Source: Streptomyces lydicus
Lineage (GTDB): Bacteria; Actinomycetota; Actinomycetes; Streptomycetales; Streptomycetaceae
Length of the DNA: 64,000 nt
NCBI RefSeq assembly: GCF_000717345.1
Contig: NZ_JNZA01000025.1
Coordinates: 1 to 64,000 of the forward strand
Direction: 5' to 3'
Shown one piece after another: positions 8,322 to 16,202 of this stretch. A model generated the notes under the pieces. It was not told where the DNA came from, did no database searches, and worked only from the letters and a program-made list of their open reading frames with translations. The position numbers and the translations under genes are program-made. Within the stretch, counting starts at the first letter, position 1, and every line of letters starts with the position of its first letter.

Positions 8322-9398
8322 GTGAGCACCACCAGCAGAATCGCCGCCTCGGCCGTCGCCGCCGCGGTCGGCATGACCGCGCTCGCCGGATGCGGCGGCT
8401 CGGGCGGCGGGAGCGCGGACGCCAAGACCGTCACGCTCGTCAGCCATGACTCGTTCAACGCCTCCAAGTCCGTGCTCGCCGCGTTCGAGAAGGAGAGCGG
8501 CTACAAGGTGAAGGTCCTCCGGGGCGGGGACGCCGGCAAGGCCGTCAACCAAGCGATCCTGTCGAAGGACAACCCCCAGGGGGACGTCTTCTTCGGCATC
8601 GACAACACCCTGCTGTCGCGCGGCCTCGACGCGGGCCTCTTCACTCCGTACAAGGCCAAGGGGCTGGCGAACGTGCCGGCCGGGCTGCAGCTCGACAAGG
8701 GGCAGCACCGCGTCACGCCGCTCGACTACGGCGACATCTGCGTGAACTACGACCGCGGCTACTTCACCCGGCACAAGATCGCGCCCCCGAAGACCCTCGA
8801 CGACCTGATCAAGCCCCGGTACAAGGGGCTGCTCGTCACCGAGAACTCCGCCACCTCCTCGCCCGGCCTCGCCTTCCAGCTCGCCACCATCGCCGCGTAC
8901 GGCAACGAGGGCTGGCAGGGGTACTGGAAGAAGCTCAAGGCCAACGGTGTCGAGGTCGTCGACGGCTGGGAGCAGGCGTACAACGACCGGTTCTCCGGCT
9001 CCGCGGCCGGCAAGAACAAGGGCGACAAGCCGCTGGTGGTGTCCTACGCCTCCAGCCCGCCCGCCGAGGTGCTCGGCAAGAAGCCCGCGCCCAAGGAGGC
9101 ACCGACCGGCGTCGCGACCGGCACCTGCTTCCGGCAGATCGAATTCGGCGGGCTCCTGAAGGGCGCGAAGAACGAGAAGGGCGGCAAGGCGCTGCTGGAC
9201 TTCCTGCTGAGCCGGACGTTCCAGGAGGACGAGCCGCTGCAGATGTTCGTCAACCCGGCCCGTAAGGACGCCAAGGTGCCGGAGCTGTTCACCAAGTACG
9301 GCGCGACGATCGACAAGCCCGCGACGCTGGCCCCCGGGACGATCACCAAGAACCGCGAACAGTGGATCAAGCAGTGGTCCTCGCTCGTCCTGAAGTAA
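8322..9398 (+). CDS. thiB: Thiamine ABC transporter, substrate-binding lipoprotein
   Basis: Binds thiamine or its phosphates outside the cell and delivers them to ThiP; 358 aa, family-typical. The signal peptide ends in a lipobox LAGC with the lipidated Cys24. The mature part is a type II periplasmic-binding fold: VTLVSHDSFNASKSVLAAFE at the start, then QGDVFFGIDNTLLSRGLDAG and TPLDYGDICVNYD as in SfuA/TbpA proteins. The GTG at 8322 has AGGAGGA nine bases upstream; upstream in-frame codons lie inside the riboswitch. The riboswitch supports thiamine rather than iron as substrate. Confidence 0.93.
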   Translation: MSTTSRIAASAVAAAVGMTALAGCGGSGGGSADAKTVTLVSHDSFNASKSVLAAFEKESGYKVKVLRGGDAGKAVNQAILSKDNPQGDVFFGIDNTLLSRGLDAGLFTPYKAKGLANVPAGLQLDKGQHRVTPLDYGDICVNYDRGYFTRHKIAPPKTLDDLIKPRYKGLLVTENSATSSPGLAFQLATIAAYGNEGWQGYWKKLKANGVEVVDGWEQAYNDRFSGSAAGKNKGDKPLVVSYASSPPAEVLGKKPAPKEAPTGVATGTCFRQIEFGGLLKGAKNEKGGKALLDFLLSRTFQEDEPLQMFVNPARKDAKVPELFTKYGATIDKPATLAPGTITKNREQWIKQWSSLVLK

Positions 9399-11125
9399 CG
9401 CCCACGGACGCCGCGGACGGCGCGGGCGCCCGGCGCGGACGGCCCGCGCGGGGAACGGCGGTGCGGCTCGGCCTGATGGCGGTGCCGTTCGCCTTCTTCG
9501 CGCTGTTCTTCGCCTACCCGGTCGTGGCGATCGTCGGACGCGGACTGAAGAACGGCGCGCAGTGGCAGCTCGGCCGGTTCGGCGACGTGGTCACCGACCC
9601 CGACGTCGTGCACGTCCTGTGGTTCACCGTCTGGCAGGCGGCGGCCTCGACCGGCTTGACGCTGCTGATCGCGCTGCCCGGCGCGTACGCTTTCGCGCGC
9701 TTCGACTTCCCGGGCAAGCAGCTGCTGCGGGCGGTGGTGGCGGTGCCGTTCGTGCTGCCGACCGTCGTCGTCGGCTCGGCCTTCCTGGCGCTGCTCGGGC
9801 GGGGCGGTCTGCTGGACGACTTGTGGGGCATCCGCCTGGACACCTCGGTCTGGGCGATCCTGCTGGCGCACGTCTTCTTCAACTACGCGGTGGTGGTACG
9901 GACCGTCGGCGGGCTGTGGGGGCAGCTCGACCCGCGGCAGGAGGAGGCCGCGCGGGTGCTGGGCGCCGGCCGGTTCGCGGCCTGGCGGCGGGTGACGCTG
10001 CCCGCGCTGGCGCCGGCCGTCGCGGCCGCCGCCCTGATGGTCTTTCTGTTCACCTTCACCTCCTTCGGGGTGGTGCAGATCCTCGGCGGCCCCACCTTCT
10101 CCACGCTGGAGGTGGAGATCTACCGGCAGACCGCGGACTTCCTCGACCTGCCGACGGCCGCGGTACTCACCCTGATCCAGTTCGCCGCCGTGCTGGGCGT
10201 CCTGGCGCTGCACGCCTGGACCGTACGCCGCAGGGAATCGGCGCTGCGGCTGGTGGACGCCGCGCGGACCGCACGCCGGCCGCACGGCCGCGGCCAGTGG
10301 GCCCTGCTGTGGGGAACGCTGCTGGTCATCGCCGTCCTGCTCATCGCGCCGCTGGCGGTGCTCGTGGAGCGGTCGTTCGCCGGGCCCGACGGCTACGGCA
10401 CGGTCTTCTACGCGTCGCTGCGCTCCGCCGCGACCGCCGACAGCACCTTCGCCGTCGCCCCCCTGGACGCCCTGTGGAACTCGCTCGCCTACGGGGCAGC
10501 GGCCACCGCGATCGCGCTGGTGGTGGGCGGGCTGGCGGCCGCCGCCCTGACGCTGCCCCGGCTGCGGCGCGGCAGGTCCGGACGGATTCCGCTGGTCAGC
10601 CGGCTGGTCCGGGGCTTCGACGCGCTGCTGATGCTGCCGCTCGGCGTCTCCGCGGTCACCGTGGGCTTCGGCTTCCTGATCACCCTCGACCGGCCGCCGC
10701 TGGATCTGCGCGCCTCGTGGTGGCTGGTGCCGCTCGCCCAGGCCCTGGTCGGAGTGCCCTTCGTGGTCCGGACCATGCTGCCCGTCCTGCGGGCCGTCGA
10801 CGGACGGCTGCGGGAGGCGGCCGCGGTGCTCGGCGCCTCGCCGTGGCGGGTGTGGCGGGAGGTCGATCTGCCGCTGGTGCGCCGGGCCCTGCTGATCGCC
10901 GCGGGCTTCGCGTTCGCCGTGTCGCTCGGTGAGTTCGGGGCGACGGTGTTCATCGCACGGCCGGACCAGCCGACGCTCCCGGTGGCCGTGGCCCGTCTGC
11001 TGGGACGTGCCGGGGAGCTCAACTACGGGCAGGCGATGGCTCTGTCGACCATTTTGATGGTGGTGTGCGCCGGTGCGCTGCTGCTCCTGGAGCGCGCCCG
11101 AACCGACCATTCCGGGGAGTTCTAG
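9362..11125 (+). CDS. thiP: Thiamine ABC transporter, fused two-domain permease
   Basis: Inner-membrane permease of the thiamine importer; 587 aa with two permease units in one chain, as in ThiP. Each half has about six hydrophobic segments and an EAA loop that docks on the ATPase: EEAARVLGAGRFAAWRRV (first) and LREAAAVLGASPWRVWREV (second). The start is uncertain: GTG at 9362 or 9374 would overlap the thiB 3' end, while GTG 9461 (GGGGA upstream) or ATG 9476 would begin just before the first membrane segment. The TAG stop abuts the thiQ ATG. Confidence 0.9.
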   Translation: MDQAVVLARPEVTPTDAADGAGARRGRPARGTAVRLGLMAVPFAFFALFFAYPVVAIVGRGLKNGAQWQLGRFGDVVTDPDVVHVLWFTVWQAAASTGLTLLIALPGAYAFARFDFPGKQLLRAVVAVPFVLPTVVVGSAFLALLGRGGLLDDLWGIRLDTSVWAILLAHVFFNYAVVVRTVGGLWGQLDPRQEEAARVLGAGRFAAWRRVTLPALAPAVAAAALMVFLFTFTSFGVVQILGGPTFSTLEVEIYRQTADFLDLPTAAVLTLIQFAAVLGVLALHAWTVRRRESALRLVDAARTARRPHGRGQWALLWGTLLVIAVLLIAPLAVLVERSFAGPDGYGTVFYASLRSAATADSTFAVAPLDALWNSLAYGAAATAIALVVGGLAAAALTLPRLRRGRSGRIPLVSRLVRGFDALLMLPLGVSAVTVGFGFLITLDRPPLDLRASWWLVPLAQALVGVPFVVRTMLPVLRAVDGRLREAAAVLGASPWRVWREVDLPLVRRALLIAAGFAFAVSLGEFGATVFIARPDQPTLPVAVARLLGRAGELNYGQAMALSTILMVVCAGALLLLERARTDHSGEF

Positions 11126-12202
11126 ATGACGGCACGGCACGGGACCACGGCGCCGCGGCCACCGCAGCTGCTGCGGCTGGGCGGCGTGACCGTCCGTTTC
11201 GGCGCCTCCGGGCGGCCCGCCCTCGACGCGGTGGACCTGGACGTCGCCGCGCACGAGATCGTGTGCGTACTGGGGCCGAGCGGCAGCGGCAAGTCCACCC
11301 TGCTGCGCGTGGTCGCGGGGCTCCAACAGGCGGACGCGGGGCAGGTGTTGCTGGAGGGACGAAATCAGGCGGGTGTGCCCACGCACCGGCGCGGGGTCGG
11401 CCTGATGTTCCAGGACCACCAGCTCTTCCCGCAGCGCGACGTCGCCGGCAATGTCGCCTTCGGGCTGCGGATGCGGGGCTCCTCGCGCACCCACCAGGAA
11501 CGTACGGTCGCCGGCCTGCTGGATCTCGTCGGGCTGCCGGGCGCCCAGCGGCGCGCCGTGGCCTCGCTGTCCGGCGGCGAACAGCAGCGGGTCGCCCTGG
11601 CCCGCGCACTGGCACCGAGCCCCCGTCTGCTGATGCTGGACGAGCCGCTCGGCCAGCTCGACCGCGGTCTGCGCGAGCGGCTGGTCGTGGAACTCCGCCG
11701 GCTCTTCCACGAGTTGGGCACGACGGTGCTCGCCGTCACCCACGACCAGGGCGAGGCGTTCGCCCTCGCCGACCGGGTCGTGGTGATGCAGGACGGGCGG
11801 ATCGCGCAGACCGGCACCCCGTTGGAGGTCTGGCAGCGGCCGGCCACGGAATTCGTCGCCCGCTTCCTCGGCTTCGACAACGTCGTCGAGGCGACCGTGC
11901 AGGGCGAGGCCGCGGCCACACCCTGGGGGAAGGTGCCGGTCCCGGACGGCACCCCCGACGGCCCGTGCCGTCTGCTGGTCCGCCCGGCCGGCGTACGGCT
12001 GACCTCCGCGGCCGAGGGACTGCCCGCCACGGTGGCCGCCCGGACCTTCCGCGGCACCCATGTCGCGCTGCTGCTCCAGCCGGCCGGCGGCCCCCAGGTG
12101 GAGGCGGCCTGCGCCCTGCGTGACGCGCCGGAGACGGGGGAGCGGGTGGGCATCGCCTTCGCCGCGCCGGACGTCGTGGTGCTGGACGCGGCGGACGGCT
12201 AG
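11126..12202 (+). CDS. thiQ: Thiamine ABC transporter, ATP-binding protein
   Basis: ATPase energising ThiBP; 358 aa. Walker A is LGPSGSGKST, the Q-loop FQDHQLFPQ, the signature SLSGGEQQRVALARAL, Walker B LLMLDEPLG and the H-loop VTHDQ. About 110 residues follow the ATPase core and resemble a TOBE-type regulatory domain, making it longer than E. coli ThiQ. The ATG directly follows the thiP stop with no gap, so translation is coupled. It ends the riboswitch-controlled operon and faces a reverse-strand gene across a small terminator hairpin. Confidence 0.93.
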   Translation: MTARHGTTAPRPPQLLRLGGVTVRFGASGRPALDAVDLDVAAHEIVCVLGPSGSGKSTLLRVVAGLQQADAGQVLLEGRNQAGVPTHRRGVGLMFQDHQLFPQRDVAGNVAFGLRMRGSSRTHQERTVAGLLDLVGLPGAQRRAVASLSGGEQQRVALARALAPSPRLLMLDEPLGQLDRGLRERLVVELRRLFHELGTTVLAVTHDQGEAFALADRVVVMQDGRIAQTGTPLEVWQRPATEFVARFLGFDNVVEATVQGEAAATPWGKVPVPDGTPDGPCRLLVRPAGVRLTSAAEGLPATVAARTFRGTHVALLLQPAGGPQVEAACALRDAPETGERVGIAFAAPDVVVLDAADG

Positions 12203-12204
12203 GA

Positions 12205-12222
12205 GGGGCGGAGCGCCGCCCC
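12205..12222. terminator. Short hairpin between convergent genes thiQ and the DMT protein
   Basis: GGGGCGG (12205-12211) and CCGCCCC (12216-12222) form a 7-bp stem with an AGCG loop in the 43-bp gap between two facing genes. It could serve both strands. Confidence 0.5.
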
Positions 12223-12245
12223 GTTACGGGCCGGGGCCGGCGGAG

Positions 12246-13298
12246 TCAGCGCTTGGGGGAGGCCGCGAGGGAGTGCGCGGACGGGCCGGCGGCTGAGCGT
12301 CCGGAGCCGGCTTCCGTGCCGGTACCGGCTTCCGTGCCCGCGGCCGGGCCCGCACCGGCGTGCTCCGTGTCCGTACCGGGCTGCGTGTCCGTGTCGTGCT
12401 CCATGCCTGTACCGACCGGCTCCGACGGCTCCGGCTCGCCGAACCAGGCGACCGCGACCGCGCCCGCCACCGCCACCACGAAGCCGAGGACGGCGACCCA
12501 GGCGAAGCCCGGACGGGAGGCGTCCCCGAGCCAGACGACGCCAAGGATGCCGGGGACCACCGTCTCACCCACCACCAGCGCCGCCGTGGCCCCGTTGACC
12601 GAGCCGATCTGCAGGGCGACCGTGTGCAGATACATCCCGCCGAGGCCCGCGACGAGAATCGCGTACAGGGCGGGGTCGGCGAGCAGGGTGGGCAGGTGGA
12701 ACGGGTCGGCGCCGTTCAGCACCCGTACGCCGACGCCGAGCGCGCCGAAGCCCAGGCCGGACAGCAGGCCGGCGAGGATCGCGGCCCGGCTGCCCATCAG
12801 GCGCACGATCAGCGTGCCGCCGCCGATGAGCACGACGGCCGCGGCGAGCAGCCACCAGTGGGTGGCGATCGGGGTGTGCCCGCTGCCCTCCGGCCCGGCC
12901 GCCGTGGCGAGCAGCACCAGCGCCGCACAGACCACCGAGATCGAGCCCCACTCGGCCCGGCTGAGCCGGATGCCGAGGAGCTTGATGCTCAGGACGGCGG
13001 TGATCACGAGGTTGGCGCTGATCACGGTCTGGGACAGGAACAGCGGCAGCAGGCGCGCCGCCAGGGCGCCGAGCCCGAAACCGATGAAGTCCAGCACCGT
13101 GCCCACCATGAACTCCCAGGTCACCGCGGCCTTCGCGGTGGAGGAGAGGCTGGGGCCGCCGTGCTGTGTGACACCGGTGGTGGACGCCTTCGCCGCCTCC
13201 TGGCGGGCGGACTTGCGCGATCCCACCGCCTGGAGGACCGAACCCGTGCCGTAGCAGGCCGACGCCGCCACCGCCGTCAGAAGGCCGATGATCACCAA
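12246..13298 (-). CDS. DMT/EamA-type membrane transporter-like protein
   Basis: Integral membrane protein of 350 aa with nine or ten hydrophobic segments, resembling drug/metabolite transporters of the EamA/DMT group. It begins IIGLLTAVAASACYGTGSVL directly with a membrane segment; the second half restarts with WWLLAAAVVLIGGGTLIVRL and VNGATAALVVGETVVPGILG. The substrate cannot be told. The last 55 or so residues are a soluble tail of Gly/Thr/Glu/Ala repeats (GTEAGTGTEAG). The GTG start at 13298 has GGAGC about six bases upstream. Confidence 0.75.
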   Translation of the reverse strand: MVIIGLLTAVAASACYGTGSVLQAVGSRKSARQEAAKASTTGVTQHGGPSLSSTAKAAVTWEFMVGTVLDFIGFGLGALAARLLPLFLSQTVISANLVITAVLSIKLLGIRLSRAEWGSISVVCAALVLLATAAGPEGSGHTPIATHWWLLAAAVVLIGGGTLIVRLMGSRAAILAGLLSGLGFGALGVGVRVLNGADPFHLPTLLADPALYAILVAGLGGMYLHTVALQIGSVNGATAALVVGETVVPGILGVVWLGDASRPGFAWVAVLGFVVAVAGAVAVAWFGEPEPSEPVGTGMEHDTDTQPGTDTEHAGAGPAAGTEAGTGTEAGSGRSAAGPSAHSLAASPKR

Positions 13299-13321
13299 GA
13301 GCTCCGTTCGCCCGCTGTCTG

Positions 13322-13341
13322 CATTACCTGTTCATTACCTG
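13322..13341 (-). promoter_or_regulatory. Direct repeat upstream of the DMT-type gene
   Basis: CATTACCTG occurs at 13322-13330 and 13333-13341, 11 bp apart, i.e. one helical turn, 24-43 bp upstream of the reverse-strand start. Read on the minus strand it is CAGGTAATG twice, which could be a regulator site or overlap a -10 element. Confidence 0.35.
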
Positions 13342-13428
13342 GCCTGGCAGACGCGCATTTCGGGACGGAAGTTGCCTCGGCAGGGCAACATACCCGGCGG
13401 GCGCCGTGGGAACGGGTGGAAGCGCAGC

Positions 13429-14583
13429 TCAGGCCGGCTTCCCGTGCGCGAGCCGGGCCAGTGCCTCCGGGACCTCGTCCACCTCGTCGACCAGGGCGAT
13501 CCTGCTCTCCATGGGCCGGTCCGACGCCAGGGCCTGGAGCAGCGGCCAGGCAGGCAGCTTCGCCGTCCAGTGCGCGCGGTTCACCAGCACCATCGGCGTG
13601 GGCTCGCCCCGCGACCCGTAGTAGTTCGGCGTCGCGTTGTCGAAGATCTCCTGTACGGTCCCGGCCGCGCCCGGCAGGAACACCACGCCCGCGTTGCAGC
13701 GCGCCAGCAGGCCGTCCTCGCGCACCGCGTTGACGAAGTACTTGGCGATATGGGTCGCGAAGGCGTTGGGCGGCTCGTGCCCGTAGAACCAGGTGGGGAT
13801 GCCGACCGAGGCGCCGCCGTTGGGTTGGCTCCGGCGTACGTCGAAGGCGGCGCGTGCCCACTCGGTGACCGAGGGGGCGAAGTGCGGTGCCTTGGCGAGG
13901 ACTTCCAGCGCCGCGTCGAGCATGCCGTCGTCGAAGGGCGCGGCGTACGCCCCGAGGTTCGCCGCCTCCATCGCGCCGGGGCCGCCGCCCGTCGCCACGG
14001 TCAGCCCGTCGCGGGCCAGCCGGCGGCCGAGCCGGGCGGCGCCGGCGTAGGAGGCGGAGCCGCGCTCCAGGGCGTGCCCGCCCATGACGCCCACGACCTG
14101 TGCGCCGTCCAGGAGTTCGTCCAGTGCGTCGGAGACGGCGTCGTCGTGGATGCTGCGCAGCATGGAGGCGAAGATGTCGCCGTCCGACTTGGTCCGCTGG
14201 TACCAGTGGTAGGCGCGGGCGTCCGGTGTGGCGTCGTAGCCGCCGTCGGCCAGCCCGGTGAAGAGCTCGTCCGGCGCGTACAGGCTGCCCCGGTACGGGT
14301 CGAAGGGCAGGCCGGGTATCGGCGGGAAGACCAGGGCGCCGCCGGCGCGTATTTTCGCGGCGGCGTCCGGCTCCATGGGGCAGCCGAGAAAGACGGCCTC
14401 CGTGGTGTCCGTGCTGAGCAGAGCGAAGGTACGGTCCGTCAGATCGACCGACTGGACACGGTGTCCGGCGAGACTGCCCGAGGCGACGACCTGGTCGAAC
14501 TCTTCGAGGGACTCGATCTCCCGGTCGTCGTCGCGGCGGGGGCGGGGCGCTGGGGACTCTGAATTCGGCTGCACGCCCGCCAT
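13429..14583 (-). CDS. LOG-family (lysine-decarboxylase-like) protein
   Basis: 384-aa protein with the Rossmann-like fold of LOG/TIGR00730 proteins, some of which are cytokinin-type nucleoside 5'-monophosphate phosphoribohydrolases. The nucleotide-site segments are VVGVMGGHALERGS, GGGPGAMEAANLGAY and LPGAAGTVQEIFD. The last corresponds to the usual PGGxGTxxE motif with the second Gly replaced by Ala. It has an N-terminal extension of about 150 residues and is longer than the usual 180-250 aa. The ATG at 14583 follows the stop of the MarR gene by one base, so the two are co-transcribed and probably translationally coupled. Enzymatic role unproven. Confidence 0.75.
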   Translation of the reverse strand: MAGVQPNSESPAPRPRRDDDREIESLEEFDQVVASGSLAGHRVQSVDLTDRTFALLSTDTTEAVFLGCPMEPDAAAKIRAGGALVFPPIPGLPFDPYRGSLYAPDELFTGLADGGYDATPDARAYHWYQRTKSDGDIFASMLRSIHDDAVSDALDELLDGAQVVGVMGGHALERGSASYAGAARLGRRLARDGLTVATGGGPGAMEAANLGAYAAPFDDGMLDAALEVLAKAPHFAPSVTEWARAAFDVRRSQPNGGASVGIPTWFYGHEPPNAFATHIAKYFVNAVREDGLLARCNAGVVFLPGAAGTVQEIFDNATPNYYGSRGEPTPMVLVNRAHWTAKLPAWPLLQALASDRPMESRIALVDEVDEVPEALARLAHGKPA

Positions 14584-14584
14584 G

Positions 14585-14998
14585 TTAGGACCGCAGGGAT
14601 TCCACCAGCGGGCCGAGGTGCCCGTCGGCGGCAGCGGCGTCGAGCGCTTCCCGCAGCGCGCCGTCATACGTCGGCCGCGCCTTCTTCTGCACCTCCCGCC
14701 CCTCCTCCGTGATGACGCTGTAGACGCCGCGCCGGTCGTCCGGGCACAGGTCCCGGCGCGTCAGGCCGGAGGTCTCCAGGCGGGAGGCCAGCCTGCTGAC
14801 CGAGCTCTGGTTCAGGCCGATGAGGTCGGCGAGTTCCTGCATGCGCAGTTCACCGTCGTCCGCCTCGGCCAGCCGGGACAGTGCGCGGTACTCGGAGAGC
14901 CCGATGCTGTGGTGTTTCTGCAGGGCTCGTGCCAGCTCCTGCTCGACGCGTGTGTGCAGCGCTCCGAGCCGGTCCCAGTGCTCCGCGTCCATCGCCAT
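14585..14998 (-). CDS. MarR-family transcriptional regulator
   Basis: Winged-helix repressor-type protein of 137 aa. The HTH region reads SEYRALSRLAEADDGELRM, then LADLIGLNQSSVSRLASRL, and the wing contains CPDDRRGVYSVITEEGRE, a classic MarR DxR pattern. Start is ATG 14998 or the ATG two codons later; both sit behind AGAAAG. The gene diverges from a Rid-family gene, and the gap between them holds ATGCA-type palindromes that are probable operators. It likely represses itself, the downstream LOG gene and the divergent gene. Confidence 0.88.
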   Translation of the reverse strand: MAMDAEHWDRLGALHTRVEQELARALQKHHSIGLSEYRALSRLAEADDGELRMQELADLIGLNQSSVSRLASRLETSGLTRRDLCPDDRRGVYSVITEEGREVQKKARPTYDGALREALDAAAADGHLGPLVESLRS

Positions 14999-15053
14999 CC
15001 GCTTTCTGCTGCCGTTGCCGCTCTTCCGCCGATTGCCGTTCGTGGGCGGGGCC

Positions 15054-15114
15054 TTGACAGCAGCGTACATGCATCGGAAACTAATGCATGCGCATGCAAG
15101 TGATGCAGGTGCAT
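15054..15114. promoter_or_regulatory. Divergent operator with ATGCA palindromes
   Basis: TGCATGCGCATGCA (15085-15098) and ATGCAGGTGCAT (15103-15114) are near-identical perfect palindromes with centres 17 bp apart. ATGCAT also occurs at 15069-15074. A TTGACA (-35-like) at 15054-15059 faces the Rid gene. The position between a MarR gene and its divergent neighbour makes these the likely MarR binding sites. Confidence 0.7.
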
Positions 15115-15137
15115 GGAACCGGAGAGGGGACACGACC

Positions 15138-15554
15138 ATGGCAGTGACCGAAGCGAGGGTCGCGCAGGAGATCGAGCGCATCGCCACCACTCCGGACTGG
15201 TACGAGCAGTACCGGATCTCCCAGGCCGTCAGGGCAGGCGGCTGGATTCATGTCTCGGGCCAAGCCGGGATCGACGAACAGGGCAGGACCGTCTCGGACG
15301 ACTTCCTCACGCAAGGGCGGCAGGCGTTCGCGAACGTCGAACGGGTCCTCGCCGCGGCCGGGGCCTCACTCGCGGACGTGGTGAAGGTGGGCATCTTCGT
15401 CACGGACATGGCCGCCCACCTCGACGACGTCATCAGGCTGCGCGAGGAGTTCCTCTCCCGGCCCTACCCCGCGGACACCCTCCTGGAAGTGTCTTCGCTG
15501 GCCCAGCCGGACTGGCGCATAGAGATCGAGGCGACGGCGCTCGCCCGCGGCTGA
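15138..15554 (+). CDS. Rid-family (YjgF/YER057c/UK114) protein
   Basis: 138-aa member of the Rid superfamily. RidA proper hydrolyses reactive enamine/imine intermediates of amino-acid catabolism. The trimer-fold landmarks are visible: ISQAVRAGGWIHVSGQAGID, GRQAFANVERVLAAAGAS, and DVVKVGIFVTDM. The residue equivalent to the catalytic Arg105 of E. coli RidA appears to be Asp (YPADTLLEV instead of PARxxxxV), so imine deaminase activity is doubtful and a divergent Rid subgroup is more likely. The ATG at 15138 has GGAGAGGGG upstream. It diverges from the MarR-LOG pair. Confidence 0.88.
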   Translation: MAVTEARVAQEIERIATTPDWYEQYRISQAVRAGGWIHVSGQAGIDEQGRTVSDDFLTQGRQAFANVERVLAAAGASLADVVKVGIFVTDMAAHLDDVIRLREEFLSRPYPADTLLEVSSLAQPDWRIEIEATALARG

Positions 15555-15638
15555 CCGGAGCCGGCGGCTGACCGGAGCCTGTCGCGGGCCCTGCTTCCCG
15601 AGCTGTCCGAACGCGCTCCCCTTCGCCACCCGCGCACG

Positions 15639-15644
15639 TACGGT
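15639..15644 (+). promoter_or_regulatory. Putative -10 of a leaderless promoter
   Basis: TACGGT ends 6 nt before the ATG of the phosphatase-like gene, which lacks a ribosome binding site. Transcription would start at the start codon. Confidence 0.45.
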
Positions 15645-15650
15645 GGCCGG

Positions 15651-16082
15651 ATGACCGAGACCTGGCAGACAACCGACGACGGGGTTCTACGGCTTCCCTC
15701 CGGGCGGCTGATCCGGGGCCGCGGGCTGAGCCGCCCGCTGCCGTCCGGGCCGGCGCCGACGTATGCCGTCTATCTGCTGGGCAAGCAGCCTCCCGAGGTC
15801 GCCTGGGAATCCAAGTGGCTGCGCTGGCCGGACTTCCGGCTGCCGAGCAGTGACGCACAGGCCCGGGCTCTCCTCGGTGAGGCATGGGCGCGCGCCGACC
15901 GCGAGCGGGTCGAGGTCGCCTGCGGGGGCGGGCGAGGGCGCACCGGCACGGCACTGGCCTGCCTCGCGGTCCTCGACGGCGTCCCCGCCGATGAGGCGGT
16001 GGACTACGTACGCCGGAACTACCACCCCCGCGCCGTCGAAACCCCCTGGCAGAAGCGCTACGTCCGCCGCTTCGGCGACTGA
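15651..16082 (+). CDS. Small protein-tyrosine/dual-specificity phosphatase-like protein
   Basis: 143-aa protein with the cysteine-phosphatase signature CX5R: ACGGGRGRTGTALAC with nucleophile Cys91 and Arg97. An upstream WPD segment (RWPDFRLP, Asp61) would supply the general acid. The residue before the Cys is Ala instead of the usual His. The substrate is unknown; protein phosphotyrosine or a phosphoinositide/nucleotide is possible. The start at 15651 has a TACGGT -10 just upstream and no ribosome binding site. The gene stands alone and converges with the permease gene downstream. Confidence 0.75.
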   Translation: MTETWQTTDDGVLRLPSGRLIRGRGLSRPLPSGPAPTYAVYLLGKQPPEVAWESKWLRWPDFRLPSSDAQARALLGEAWARADRERVEVACGGGRGRTGTALACLAVLDGVPADEAVDYVRRNYHPRAVETPWQKRYVRRFGD

Positions 16083-16146
16083 CCGGGCGAGCCCGCCCCG
16101 GCCGTCCTCGCCGAACCGGGGCCGGCCCGTCCTCAGCCGGCCGTCA

Positions 16147-16177
16147 GGCCGGGAGCGATGAGGGCTCGCTCCCGGCC
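16147..16177. terminator. Terminator between convergent genes
   Basis: GGCCGGGAGCGA (16147-16158) and TCGCTCCCGGCC (16166-16177) form a perfect 12-bp stem with a 7-nt loop between the phosphatase-like gene and the reverse-strand permease gene. Confidence 0.8.
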
Positions 16178-16202
16178 GGCCCCGTCAGGGGCCAACGGGG
16201 GC

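Noticed and set aside
9044..12061. Reverse-strand frame of about 1000 codons across thiB, thiP and thiQ
   Set aside because: Gln/Arg/His-rich translation with no domain, fully antisense to three well-supported genes.
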